A stretch of 64,000 bases of DNA, from the NCBI RefSeq assembly GCF_037040815.1, contig NZ_CP146232.1:2784501-2848500 (forward strand), read 5' to 3'. Under the pieces are notes generated by a model. That model was not told where the DNA came from. It searched no databases and saw only the letters and a list, made by a program, of their open reading frames with translations. Origin of the DNA: Pararoseomonas sp. SCSIO 73927. Its GTDB lineage: Bacteria > Pseudomonadota > Alphaproteobacteria > Acetobacterales > Acetobacteraceae. The position numbers were made by a program, and so were the translations under genes. Below, in pieces: positions 16,782-26,017 of the stretch. Each line of letters begins with the position of its first letter. Within the stretch, counting starts at the first letter, position 1.

Positions 16782-19700
16782 TTAGGCGGCGCCAGTTCCT
16801 TCCGGTAGGGTCCCTTCCGGTAGGGTCGCCGCGTCGGCCGGCGTCGGCTCCGGCGTCAGCGTGTCCGGGCCGGGCGTGGACGAGCCAGGCTCGAACTGCC
16901 CGAGCAGCGAGTTCAGCTGCGCCTCCCGCGCGCCGCCGGAGAGCCCTTCCACCATGCGCGCGGCAAGGCCCGCCACGGTCAGGTCCTCCGTTACGGCGGC
17001 GAGGGGCACGGCCATGCCGAGCCGCGCCTCCAGCGCCCCGCGCAGCTCCAGCCCGCCGAGGCTGTCCAGCCCCAGCCGCGCCACCGGCACGTCGGCCCCG
17101 ATGCTCTCCGGCGGCAGGCGCAGGATTCGGCCCAGCTCCTCCGCTCCGATCCGCGCCAGCAGGGCATGGGCCTCGGCGGGGGGCAGGGCGGTCAGGTGAG
17201 CGCGCATGTCCGCGATGTCGGCGTCCGTCTCCTCCGCCCGGCCGCGCAGCGCGGCGAAGGCCGGTTCCCGCAGCACGGGCAGGGCCGCGCCCGCGCGCTT
17301 CCAGGCCACGCGGGCGAGGGAAATCACGGGGTGGCCGGCGGCGATGAGGCCGGGCAGCGCCTCCAGCGCGTCCCGCGCCGCCATGGGCTCCACGCCCAGG
17401 CGGCGGGCGAGGGTGCGGGCCGTCTCCGCGTCGCGCGCCAGGATGCCGGCATCGGCGATGGGGCCCCACCCAACGGCGAGCGCCGGGCGGCCGCGCGCGC
17501 GGCGGCGGCGGGCCAGGGCCTCCAGCCCGGCATTGGCGGCCACGTAGTTCGCCTGGCCTGGGTTCCCGAAGGCCGTGGTGGCCGAGGAGAAGAGGAGGAA
17601 CAGGTCCAGCGGGTCCTCGGCCGTCAGCCGGTCCAGGTTCTCCGCCGCGACGAGCTTCGGGCCGAGAAGGGCGGCGAAGCGGGCGGCGTCCATGCTGCCC
17701 GCCGCGCCGTCGTCGAGCACGGTGGCGGCGTGGACCACGCCGGTGATCGGCCCCTCCGCCCGCAGTTCCGCCAGCAGTGCGTGGAGGGACATGCGGTGCG
17801 AGACGTCCGCCGCGTGCAGGCTGGCGCGCGCCCCGAGGGCCGCCAGCGCCGTCACGGCCTCCGCCGCGCCCGGCGTGGACGGGCCGCGGCGGGAGACGAG
17901 GGCGAGGCGTTCCGCGCCGTGGGCGGCGAGCCACTTGGCGCATTCCAGCCCGAAGCCGGAGGTGCCGCCGGTGACGAGGACCGTCCCGCCGCGGCGGGGC
18001 GCCCAGGCGGCGGGGCGCGCCGCCTCCTCGCGCGGGGGCAGGACGACGATCTTGCCGATGTGGCCGCTGGCCTGCAGCAGCCGGAAGGCGCCCTCCGCCT
18101 CCTCCGCCGTGCGGCGGGCATAGGGCAGGGGGCGGAAGTCGCCGGAGGCGAGGCGGCCGCGGATGGATTCCAGCAGCCGCGCCGCCTCGGCCGGGCGGGC
18201 CTTCGGCAGCTGGTCCACGTCCACGCCGAAATAGGTGACGTTGCGGCGGAAGGGGCGCACGGCGATGCGCCGGTCCTCCGCGTAGTCGCGCTTTCCGAGC
18301 TCGATGAAGCGGCCGAAGGGCTTCACCAGGGCGATGGAGCGCTCCATTGCCTCCCCGGCGAGCGAGTTCAGCACCACGTCCACCCCGTCCGCCCAGTGCC
18401 GGCGGAGCGCGTCGTCGAAGCCGGCCGCGCGGCTGTCCAGCACGAGGTCGGCGCCGGCGGCGCGCAGGAAGGCGCGCTTGGCCTCCGTGCCCGCCGTCAT
18501 CGCCACCTGCGCGCCCGCGGCCTGGGCCACCTGCAGGGCGGCCAGCCCCACCGCGCCGGCGCCGCCATGGATCAGCACGCGCTCCCCGGGCGCGATTCCC
18601 GCGCAGGTCTCCAGCGCGTAGACGGCCGTGAGGAAGGCGACGGGGATGGTGGCGGCTGCGGTGGAGGTCAGCCCCTCCGGGATCGGCGCCAGGGCATCTG
18701 CCCGGGTGAGCACTTGGCCCGCAAGCGCGCGCGGGGCGAAGCCGAAGACGCGCGTGCCGGTGTGGAAGGGCGCGCCGGGCCCGGCCTCCACCACCACGCC
18801 GGCGCACTCCATGCCCAGGCCCGCGCCCGCGAAGCCGTCCTTCAGCGTCTCCTCAGGCAGCAGCCCTTGCGCCCACATCAGGTCGCGGAAGTTCAGCCCC
18901 GCGGCCTCCACGCGCAGCCGCACCTCGCCGGGCCCCGGAGTGGGCAGCGGCTCCATCGGCTCCCAGGCGAGGGAGGCGAGGGCGCTGGGCTGGCGTACCG
19001 CCAGCCGCGCGGCCGGGCCGGGCTGCTGGCCCCGCTGCTGTCCGTGCGCCGCCCCGTGGAACAGGGTCTCCTGCGCGACGCGGGGCACGCGGCGGCTGGA
19101 AAGGCCCAGCAGAACCTCCGGCTCCGCCCCGGGCTGCAGCAGCTCCGGCACCAGCCGGCGGGCGGCCGCAGCGGGGGCGAGGGCGCCGTCCACCAGGACC
19201 CGCCGCGGCGACAGCTCCGGCATCTCGTTCGCCAGCACCCGGCCGAGGGCGCGCACGGCCTCGGCCGCCGCCGTCATCGCGCCGCCCTGGGCGACAAGGG
19301 TGAAGCCCGCGCAGGTCCCCGACGCGGCGGCGGCAATCTTGGTGATGCCGGCGAGGCTGGTGGCGAGCGGCGCCACCTCCGCCGGGCCGGCCGGGTTGGC
19401 AACCGCCACCACCGTCGCGCCCCGCAGCGCGCGGGGCGGCAGGGCGGAGGCGTCCTCCAGCCGGTGGGACTCCACCAGGACGCCGGACTTCGAGAGGGCG
19501 ACGGCCAGCGCCTCGCCCAGAGGAGCCGCGCCCGCATCGGCGAGGAGGACGAAGCGCCGCCCCGGCGCAGCGGCGGGAACCGCGGGGGACGGGGCCGGGC
19601 GCTGGGCGGCGACGAGAAGAGCGGCCCAGGGCGTGCAGCGGAGCGGCTCGGCCCGCGGCGCCGTCCAGCCCTCCGCCTCCAGGGCGTCGCGCCAGGCCGC

Positions 19701-22700
19701 GGCGCCGGGAGGAGTGGGCAGGGACCAGCTCTGCGGGTCCTGCCCGCGCACGAAATCCACCAGGCGGCCCGGCACCGGCTCCACCGCCAGCAGGGTCCCG
19801 CCCTCCGCCAGGGCGGCGGCAAGGCCGGGCAGGATGCCGGTGGCGACCCCCCCGCGCGCGCCGGGGTGCAGCCCGACGACGAGGTCCGCGACCACGGGCG
19901 GCGGGGCGCTGCCGGTGGGGTTCCAATCCACCGTCACCACCTCCGCCATGGGCTGGGCGGGGGGCGCGGGGCGCGTCTCGCCGGCCAGGACGTGGAGGAC
20001 CCGGCGGCCGGAGCGGGCGAGGCCGGCCGAGAGGTGCCGGGTGAGGGCGGCGGGGCCGAGGTCGAGCACGCGGAGCGGCCGGTCGGCCGGCCAGGCGGCC
20101 GCCACCGCCGCGGCGGCATCGGCCAGCACCTGACCCAGACGGTCGAAGGCGCCCGATTCCTCGGGAATCCGGAGGCGGGCGGAATCGGGCGGCAGGTGGC
20201 CCGCCAGGGCCTCCGGCAGCCGCTCCGTCGCCTGGGCGATCAGGGCGAGGTCCTGCGCCAGGGCGGGCCGCTCGATGAGGACGGAGCGCCAGATGTCCTC
20301 CGGCGAGGGCAGGTCCTCGGCGGGCAGCAGGCGCCAGCCCGCGCCCTCGGGGGCGGCAAGGCCGTCCTCCTCCAGCGCGCGCAGCATGGAGACGGCGTAG
20401 GGGGTGGCGGGCTGGATGGGGCCGTCCCCGCCGGCCGCGAAGCCGCGGGCCATCGCGGCGGCGACGTAGCCCTCCAGCAGCAGCGCGTACTCGGAAAGGT
20501 CCAGCGATTCGTCCCGCGCCCCGGCGGCGGCCAGGGCGAGGTCCAGCGCGCGCCCGGAATCCGGGGCGGGCAGGAAAGGGTCCAGGGCGGGCTGGTCCTC
20601 CAGCCGGAAGGCGGAGGCCTCCGCCGCCTCCGTGCGCCCGAGCCGGGCGCGCTGGAACCAGACGCCCTCGGCCAGCGCCACGGCGCGGCCCGCGGCGTCG
20701 CCAAGGACGAGCCGGGCCTCCGCCGCGCGGCTGCCGGCATGGGTCAGCGCTAGGGCAGCGCGGGTGGCGGGTGCCGCGCCGCGCCGCAGCACCAGCCGTT
20801 CGAACCGCACGGGCACCAGCGCGTCGCCCGGGATCTCGCCCAGGCGCTCCATGGCGGGGCGCTCCATGGCGGGGCGCTCCGCGCCGCCACGGTCGGTCAG
20901 CAGGCCGATCAGGCCCTGCATGGCGCCGTCCAGCCGCACGGGGTGGAGGAGGAAGCCCTCGTCGCCCGGTGCCGTCGCCGGCAGGTCCAGCGCCACCTCC
21001 GCCGACCGACCGGCCGGGTCGATCGCGACGTGCTGGACCGGGCGGAAGGCCGGGCCGTAATCCAGGCCGCAGCGGGCGGCCACGGCGTGCAGGGCGGGCT
21101 CGGACACGCCCCGGCCGCCCTCGGGCGCCGGGGGAAGCTCCGGCAGGGCCTCGGCGGTCGCCGGGCGCAGCAGGCCGCGCGCGTGCAGGGACCAGGCCTC
21201 GCCGCTCATGCGGCGGCGGGATTCCAGGCGGAAGGTGCCGTCATCGGCCAGGCGGAAGCGGACCTCCTGGCTGCCGCCCTCCCTGTCCCCGGCCGGGACG
21301 GGCAGGGGGCGTAGGATCTGGAAGGCGGAGAGCTCCAGCGCCTCCGCCTCCGGGAAGCGCAGCGCGGCGGCGGCCAGCGCCATCTCCGCCATGCCGGCGG
21401 CGGGCATCACCGCCTCCTCGCCCAGGCGGTGGTCGGCCAGCCAGGGCAGCAGGGCGGAATCCACGTTCCGCGTCCAGTGGGCGAAGCCCTCGGCCGGGTC
21501 GCTCTCGCGCCGGAAGCCCAGCAGCGGGTGGTCCAGCACGGGGTCGTGCAGGCGGTAGGCCTCGGGCGTATCCGGGTACCAGTGCCGCCGGCGGAGGTAA
21601 GGGGTGCGGGGCAGGCCGCGCCGCAGGGCGGGGCCGGCGAAGGCGGGCGCCCCGCGCGGATCGGCGCCCACGGCGATCGCGCGGTCGGCGATGCCGGGGA
21701 TCGGGTCGCCCGGCGCGTCGCGCTTGGAGAGGGTGGCAAGGACCGGCGCCTCGGCCTTCGCGGCGCGCAGGGCCTCCCGCAGGTAGGACTGCAGGATGGG
21801 GTGGGGGCCGATCTCGATCACCGGCCGCGCGCCGCGCCGCCCGGCCTCGGCCGCGGCGTCGGCGAAGCGCACGGGGGCGCGCAGGTTGCGCCACCAATAG
21901 GCGGCCTCCGCCGGCTCCTCCAGGAGCCCGCCGGTGACGGTGGAGAGGAAGGGCAGGCGCGGGGCGGCGGGGCGCAGCCCGGCGAGGGACTCGCGCAGCA
22001 CCCCCTCCACCTCGTCCATGGCGGCGGAGTGGAAGGCGTAATCGAGGTCCAGCGGGATGACCGTGTGCCGGTCCCGCTTCGCGGCGGCAACGAGGCGGGC
22101 CACCGCCTCCGCCGGGCCGGCGATCGTGAGGGCGCGCGGCGCGTTGCGGGCGGCGATCTCCAGCCCCGGGCCGCACTCGGCCAGCAGGGGCAGCGCCTCC
22201 TCCTCGCAGGTGTTGAGGGCGGCCATCCGTCCCTTGCCCCGCGTGCGCGCCTGGGCGGCCGAGCGGGCGACGATGAGGCGGGCGGCCCCGGGCAGGTCGA
22301 GGATGCCGGCGGCCAGCGCCGCGGCCACCTCGCCGACCGAGTGGCCGAGCACGAGGGCGGGGGTGATCCCCTCCCCGGCGAGTGCGGTGACGAGGCCGTG
22401 CTGCACGGCGAAGAGGGCGGGCTGGGCGACCTCCGTCGCGGCCAGGGCCTCGGCGGTGATGCCGTCGGCGAGGGCGCCGGCCACGGACCAGCCGAGGCGC
22501 GGCGCCAGCTCGGCATCCGCGGCCTCCACCGCCTCGCGGAAGGGGCGGGACCTCGCCATCGCCTCCCGCGCCATGCCTGGGAACTGCGATCCGTTGCCGG
22601 AGAAGGCGAAGGCCGGGCCGCCGGCCGATCCCGCGACGGTGGGGCCGACGCCCTGGACCCCGGCGGGCTCGCCCTCCGCGTAGGAGTCCAGCTGGGCCGC

Positions 22701-24290
22701 CAGGGAGGCGGCATCCCCGCGCATGACGAGGCGGTGCGGGTGCAGGTCGCGGTGGCGGGCCAGGCCGCGCAGCATCGCGGGCGCGTCCTCCGGCCGGGCG
22801 CGCAGGGCGGCGGACCAGGAGCGCGCCGCCAGGGGCAGCGCCTCGGAGGAGCGGGCGGAGATGACGAGAGGCGGCAGCGCCGCCTCCGGAGAGGTCTCGG
22901 GCGCATCCCGAGGCACGGCGGGCCTTGCGGCCACGGCCGGCGGCGCGGCGAGGAAGAGGGAGGCGTTGGTGCCGCCGAAGCCGAAGGAGTTCACCCCGAT
23001 CACGGGCGCGCGGCCGGGCAGCGCCTCCCGCGCCAGGGGCACGCGAATGTTCAGCGCCTCGAAGTCGATCCGCGGGTTCGGGGCGCCGAGATGCAGGTTG
23101 GGCGGGATCTCCCGCCGCTCCAGCATCAGCAGGGCCTTGATGAGGCCGGCCATGCCGGAGGCGGTTTCCAGATGGCCGATGTTGGACTTCACCGAGCCGA
23201 CGGGCAGCGGCGCCGCGCGGCCGCTCTCCGGCCCCGCCGAGAGCACGCTGCCGATCGCGGTGGCCTCCACCGGGTCGCCGGCCTGGGTGCCGGTGCCGTG
23301 CGCCTCGAAATAGGCCACGCGGGAGGGCGCCAGCCCGGCCTCGTCCAGGACCCGGCGGATCAGGGCGGCCTGGGCCTGGGGGTCGGGCAGGGAGAGGCCG
23401 ATGGAGCGGCCGACCGAGTTCACCCCGGCGGCCAGGATCACGCCGCGAATGGAATCGCCGTCCGCCAGCGCGGCGGCGAGGGGCTTGAGCACGACGGCGC
23501 CCGCGCCCTCGCCGCGCACGTAGCCGTCGGCGTCCGCCGAGAAGACGTGGCAGCGCCCCGTGGGGGAGAGCATGGAGGCGCGGGAGAAGCCGGTGAAGGG
23601 ATAGGGCGAGAGGAGGAGCTGCACGCCGCCCACCAGCGCCGCCTCCACCCGTCCGGCGCGGATCGCGTCCACGGCGTGGGAGAGGGCGACGAGGGAGGAG
23701 GAGCAGGCGGTGTCGACCGTCTGCGCCCCGCCGCGCAGGTCGAAGACGTTGGTGATCCGGTTCCCCAGGATGGAGAGGGTGTTGCCGGTCATGAAGTAGC
23801 GGTCGAGGCTCGCCGGGTCCGAGAGGCGGAGCTCTGCGTAATCCGTGGAGGAGCCGCCGACGAAGACGCCGATCTCCCGCCCCGCGACGGAGGCGGCGGG
23901 CCAGCCCGCATCCTCCAGCGCCTCGGAGACGACTTCCAGCAGGACGCGCTGCTGCGGGTCCGCCTCCGACACCTCGCGCGGGGAAAGGCCGAAATGGGCG
24001 GCGTCGAAGCCCGCGATGTCGCCGAGATGGCCGGCGGCGAAGGTGTAGGAGCGGCCGGGCTCGCTGCGGTTGGGGTGGTGGAACCAGTCCTGGCTGAAGC
24101 GGTCCCCCGGCAGGGTGGAGACGGCGTCCCGCCCTTCCGCGAGCAGGGTCCAGAACGAATCCAGGTCCGGCCCGCCGGGGAAGCGGCAGGCCGCGCCAAC
24201 CACCGCGATCGGCTCCGCGCGGGCCGGCCGCGCGCGCACGCCGGTCCCAGGCCCGGTCCCGGTCCGGGCGCGTGGCGGGCGGGCAGTCAC
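16782..24290 (-). CDS. Type I polyketide/fatty acid synthase, RkpA-like
   Basis: One highly reducing module in 2502 residues. KS: Cys196 (DTACSSSL), His331 (EAHGTGT), His373 (NIGHLE). AT: Ser651 (GHSVGE) and His754 in YAFHS, which suggests malonyl-CoA. DH: His954 (HRLGEEAVMP, where the usual second Gly is Glu) and Asp1121. About 1230-1530: a methyltransferase-like region whose SAM motif is degenerate (VLDLGPAALT). ER: HGGAGAVG at 1908. KR: TGGTSGFG near 2105, Tyr2249 (NYVAAN). ACP: Ser2410 (GLDSLGG). There is no thioesterase. A complete reducing set in one module means it can act repeatedly and make a saturated chain. Start GTG 24290 overlaps the stop of the GT4 gene as GTGA; the longer open frame before it is a shadow of that gene. 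Size, domains and kps context resemble RkpA. Confidence 0.92.
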   Translation of the reverse strand: MTARPPRARTGTGPGTGVRARPARAEPIAVVGAACRFPGGPDLDSFWTLLAEGRDAVSTLPGDRFSQDWFHHPNRSEPGRSYTFAAGHLGDIAGFDAAHFGLSPREVSEADPQQRVLLEVVSEALEDAGWPAASVAGREIGVFVGGSSTDYAELRLSDPASLDRYFMTGNTLSILGNRITNVFDLRGGAQTVDTACSSSLVALSHAVDAIRAGRVEAALVGGVQLLLSPYPFTGFSRASMLSPTGRCHVFSADADGYVRGEGAGAVVLKPLAAALADGDSIRGVILAAGVNSVGRSIGLSLPDPQAQAALIRRVLDEAGLAPSRVAYFEAHGTGTQAGDPVEATAIGSVLSAGPESGRAAPLPVGSVKSNIGHLETASGMAGLIKALLMLERREIPPNLHLGAPNPRIDFEALNIRVPLAREALPGRAPVIGVNSFGFGGTNASLFLAAPPAVAARPAVPRDAPETSPEAALPPLVISARSSEALPLAARSWSAALRARPEDAPAMLRGLARHRDLHPHRLVMRGDAASLAAQLDSYAEGEPAGVQGVGPTVAGSAGGPAFAFSGNGSQFPGMAREAMARSRPFREAVEAADAELAPRLGWSVAGALADGITAEALAATEVAQPALFAVQHGLVTALAGEGITPALVLGHSVGEVAAALAAGILDLPGAARLIVARSAAQARTRGKGRMAALNTCEEEALPLLAECGPGLEIAARNAPRALTIAGPAEAVARLVAAAKRDRHTVIPLDLDYAFHSAAMDEVEGVLRESLAGLRPAAPRLPFLSTVTGGLLEEPAEAAYWWRNLRAPVRFADAAAEAGRRGARPVIEIGPHPILQSYLREALRAAKAEAPVLATLSKRDAPGDPIPGIADRAIAVGADPRGAPAFAGPALRRGLPRTPYLRRRHWYPDTPEAYRLHDPVLDHPLLGFRRESDPAEGFAHWTRNVDSALLPWLADHRLGEEAVMPAAGMAEMALAAAALRFPEAEALELSAFQILRPLPVPAGDREGGSQEVRFRLADDGTFRLESRRRMSGEAWSLHARGLLRPATAEALPELPPAPEGGRGVSEPALHAVAARCGLDYGPAFRPVQHVAIDPAGRSAEVALDLPATAPGDEGFLLHPVRLDGAMQGLIGLLTDRGGAERPAMERPAMERLGEIPGDALVPVRFERLVLRRGAAPATRAALALTHAGSRAAEARLVLGDAAGRAVALAEGVWFQRARLGRTEAAEASAFRLEDQPALDPFLPAPDSGRALDLALAAAGARDESLDLSEYALLLEGYVAAAMARGFAAGGDGPIQPATPYAVSMLRALEEDGLAAPEGAGWRLLPAEDLPSPEDIWRSVLIERPALAQDLALIAQATERLPEALAGHLPPDSARLRIPEESGAFDRLGQVLADAAAAVAAAWPADRPLRVLDLGPAALTRHLSAGLARSGRRVLHVLAGETRPAPPAQPMAEVVTVDWNPTGSAPPPVVADLVVGLHPGARGGVATGILPGLAAALAEGGTLLAVEPVPGRLVDFVRGQDPQSWSLPTPPGAAAWRDALEAEGWTAPRAEPLRCTPWAALLVAAQRPAPSPAVPAAAPGRRFVLLADAGAAPLGEALAVALSKSGVLVESHRLEDASALPPRALRGATVVAVANPAGPAEVAPLATSLAGITKIAAAASGTCAGFTLVAQGGAMTAAAEAVRALGRVLANEMPELSPRRVLVDGALAPAAAARRLVPELLQPGAEPEVLLGLSSRRVPRVAQETLFHGAAHGQQRGQQPGPAARLAVRQPSALASLAWEPMEPLPTPGPGEVRLRVEAAGLNFRDLMWAQGLLPEETLKDGFAGAGLGMECAGVVVEAGPGAPFHTGTRVFGFAPRALAGQVLTRADALAPIPEGLTSTAAATIPVAFLTAVYALETCAGIAPGERVLIHGGAGAVGLAALQVAQAAGAQVAMTAGTEAKRAFLRAAGADLVLDSRAAGFDDALRRHWADGVDVVLNSLAGEAMERSIALVKPFGRFIELGKRDYAEDRRIAVRPFRRNVTYFGVDVDQLPKARPAEAARLLESIRGRLASGDFRPLPYARRTAEEAEGAFRLLQASGHIGKIVVLPPREEAARPAAWAPRRGGTVLVTGGTSGFGLECAKWLAAHGAERLALVSRRGPSTPGAAEAVTALAALGARASLHAADVSHRMSLHALLAELRAEGPITGVVHAATVLDDGAAGSMDAARFAALLGPKLVAAENLDRLTAEDPLDLFLLFSSATTAFGNPGQANYVAANAGLEALARRRRARGRPALAVGWGPIADAGILARDAETARTLARRLGVEPMAARDALEALPGLIAAGHPVISLARVAWKRAGAALPVLREPAFAALRGRAEETDADIADMRAHLTALPPAEAHALLARIGAEELGRILRLPPESIGADVPVARLGLDSLGGLELRGALEARLGMAVPLAAVTEDLTVAGLAARMVEGLSGGAREAQLNSLLGQFEPGSSTPGPDTLTPEPTPADAATLPEGTLPEGTGAA

Positions 24291-25696
24291 GAGCGGCCCG
24301 TGGTGCTGGTGCGGTTCAGGGCGGCCCCGCCCTCCCCGATGCGGCCGCGCAGGGCACGGGGGCGCAGCCAGGATGGCAGGGTGGCGCGCAGGAACCGCGT
24401 GCGCTCGGAGCGGCGGGCCAACCGGACCAGCACCTCGTCCACCCGGGCGAAGTGCTCGTCCCAGCGCGGCGCCTGCCAGCCGGCGAGGCGGGCGAGCTGC
24501 GCCTCCCGGGCCGGGCTGTCGGTCCTCATGTAGTCGAGGATGGCGGCGCGCCAGGCGATGCCGTCCAGCGGGTCCAGGTAGTCCGGCACCGCGCCGCCGA
24601 CCTCCCGCAGGGCCGGCAGGTCGGAGCAGATGGCGGGCACGCCGAGGGCCAGCGCCTCGGCGAGCGGCAGGCCGTAGCCCTCCGCAAAGGAGGGGAAGAG
24701 GAGGGCGCGGGCGCCGCGCAAGATCTCCCACACCTCGCGGTCCGGCACCTGCCCGACCTCCCGCACCGTGCCGCGGAGCGCGTCGCAGCGCTCCAGGATG
24801 TCCACCACGTTCTCGTTCTCCCAGCCGCGGCGGCCGACGACGAGGAGGTGGGGCGTGCGCTGGCCCATGCGCCGGGCCAGGTCGCGCCAGAGGTGGAGCA
24901 GGAGGAGGTGGTTCTTCCGCGGCTCGATGGTGCCTAGCACGACGAAGTAGGGCTCCGCCGGCAGGGCGGGGACGGGCGCTGCCGGCGGCTCGATCCCCAG
25001 CGGGGCGACCATGACGGGCGGCGGGATGTCCCGCACGCCGAGGTGCGGGCGCAGCGCCGCCTCGGTGTCGGCCGAGTTGACGATGATCGCGTCCGCGAGC
25101 GCCGCGGTGGTGGCGATCCGCCGCAGGTGGCGTTCTGCCTGGCCGGGCCGGGCGTATTCCGGGTGGGTGGCCGGGATCAGGTCATGGATCAGGGGCACGA
25201 AGGCGCAGCCGGCCTGGCGCATCTGCCGGATCGGGCGGTCCCGCTCCAGGGCGCGGTGGGAGACGAGGAGAAAGACCTTCGGGTCCGGCTCCTTCAGGCG
25301 CCGGTTCAGCTGGCGCTGGCCGAGCCCGCCCATGACCCGCCAGCGGAGGCTGGCGGCGAGGCGGCGGGCGCGGGCAGCGTCACGCCCGCCCGGATCGCTG
25401 TTCCCCCAGGCCCGGGCGAGCATGCCGACATAGCCCACCACGGCGCGCCAGGGCAGGGCCACGTAGTCCCCTGCCAGGGCCTGGGCGACGAAGGTGCAAC
25501 TGCCCTCCGGCATGGCCGCCCAGCGGCGGGCATAGGCCATCTCCACCCGGTCGATCCCGGAGGGCGCGACCTTTCCGCTGCAGGCGAGCAGGCGGGAGAT
25601 GTCGAGCACGGTGTGCGGCACCCCATGGGAGATTCCCTGGGGCGGTTGGCCCGCCGGCCGGACCTCGGGTCCTGAGATTTCCTCGCCGTAGGGCAC
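24287..25696 (-). CDS. GT4-family glycosyltransferase
   Basis: Up to 469 residues with two Rossmann-like halves. The C-terminal half carries FVVLGTIEPRKNH near residue 270, VGRRGWEN, and the donor-binding FPSFAEGYGLPLAEALALG (E-x7-E motif) near residue 355, which place it in GT4. Retaining enzymes of this family transfer sugars such as mannose, glucose or rhamnose to lipids or growing glycans. It is the first gene of the run to the polyketide synthase and is coupled to it by GTGA, so it may glycosylate the lipid made there or act on the capsule. GTG 25696 has AGGA seven bases upstream; a start nearer to the conserved TVLDISRLL (GTG about 25624) is possible. Confidence 0.85.
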   Translation of the reverse strand: MPYGEEISGPEVRPAGQPPQGISHGVPHTVLDISRLLACSGKVAPSGIDRVEMAYARRWAAMPEGSCTFVAQALAGDYVALPWRAVVGYVGMLARAWGNSDPGGRDAARARRLAASLRWRVMGGLGQRQLNRRLKEPDPKVFLLVSHRALERDRPIRQMRQAGCAFVPLIHDLIPATHPEYARPGQAERHLRRIATTAALADAIIVNSADTEAALRPHLGVRDIPPPVMVAPLGIEPPAAPVPALPAEPYFVVLGTIEPRKNHLLLLHLWRDLARRMGQRTPHLLVVGRRGWENENVVDILERCDALRGTVREVGQVPDREVWEILRGARALLFPSFAEGYGLPLAEALALGVPAICSDLPALREVGGAVPDYLDPLDGIAWRAAILDYMRTDSPAREAQLARLAGWQAPRWDEHFARVDEVLVRLARRSERTRFLRATLPSWLRPRALRGRIGEGGAALNRTSTTGRS

Positions 25697-26017
25697 CGCA
25701 TGTCCTGTGAGAGTGCGTTGATGTTCTTACTGCAACTTTTGCGCGAAAATCCACAGCCATTCTCGTTAAGCGCATGCCGAAGCAGTGCGCGGGAAAGGCC
25801 ATGCCGGGGTCTTACGCTGGACGAAGGCAGAATTCAGGCCGCGGTCCGTGATCCTTTCTGTGGCCTAAGTCACTTCTCAGTGATCATTTTGCCGGCTGAA
25901 CGGAATGCTTGCGGCCCCGGTGGCGGGGCAGCCCTGGCCGCGGCGGGCTTCCCGGATCATCCTGCAACTGGGCCCTACCACTGGGCACCGAAAAGCGGGC
26001 CCAGGAAGGGGATGGGA
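25697..26017. other. Divergent intergenic region with likely promoters
   Basis: This 321-base stretch between the GT4 operon (minus) and a short-chain dehydrogenase (plus) has no supported gene. It is richer in A and T than its surroundings, especially 25720-25900, as expected for promoters. TCACT-TCTC-AGTGA at 25870-25883 is a small dyad that could be an operator. I could not find convincing -35/-10 pairs. Confidence 0.5.

Noticed and set aside
17166..20753. A plus-strand open frame of 1195 codons opposite the polyketide synthase
   Set aside because: It mirrors the synthase codons, is rich in Arg, Gly, Ala and Glu with no domain, and the minus strand has all catalytic motifs; long antisense frames are expected at this GC content.
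21429..24533. A plus-strand open frame of 1034 codons opposite KS and AT domains
   Set aside because: Same reason: a compositional shadow of the synthase, without recognisable motifs.
24291..24731. N-terminal extension of the synthase by 147 codons
   Set aside because: It lies over the C-terminal part of the GT4 gene in another frame, has no conserved sequence, and GTG 24290 forms a GTGA overlap typical of this genome.
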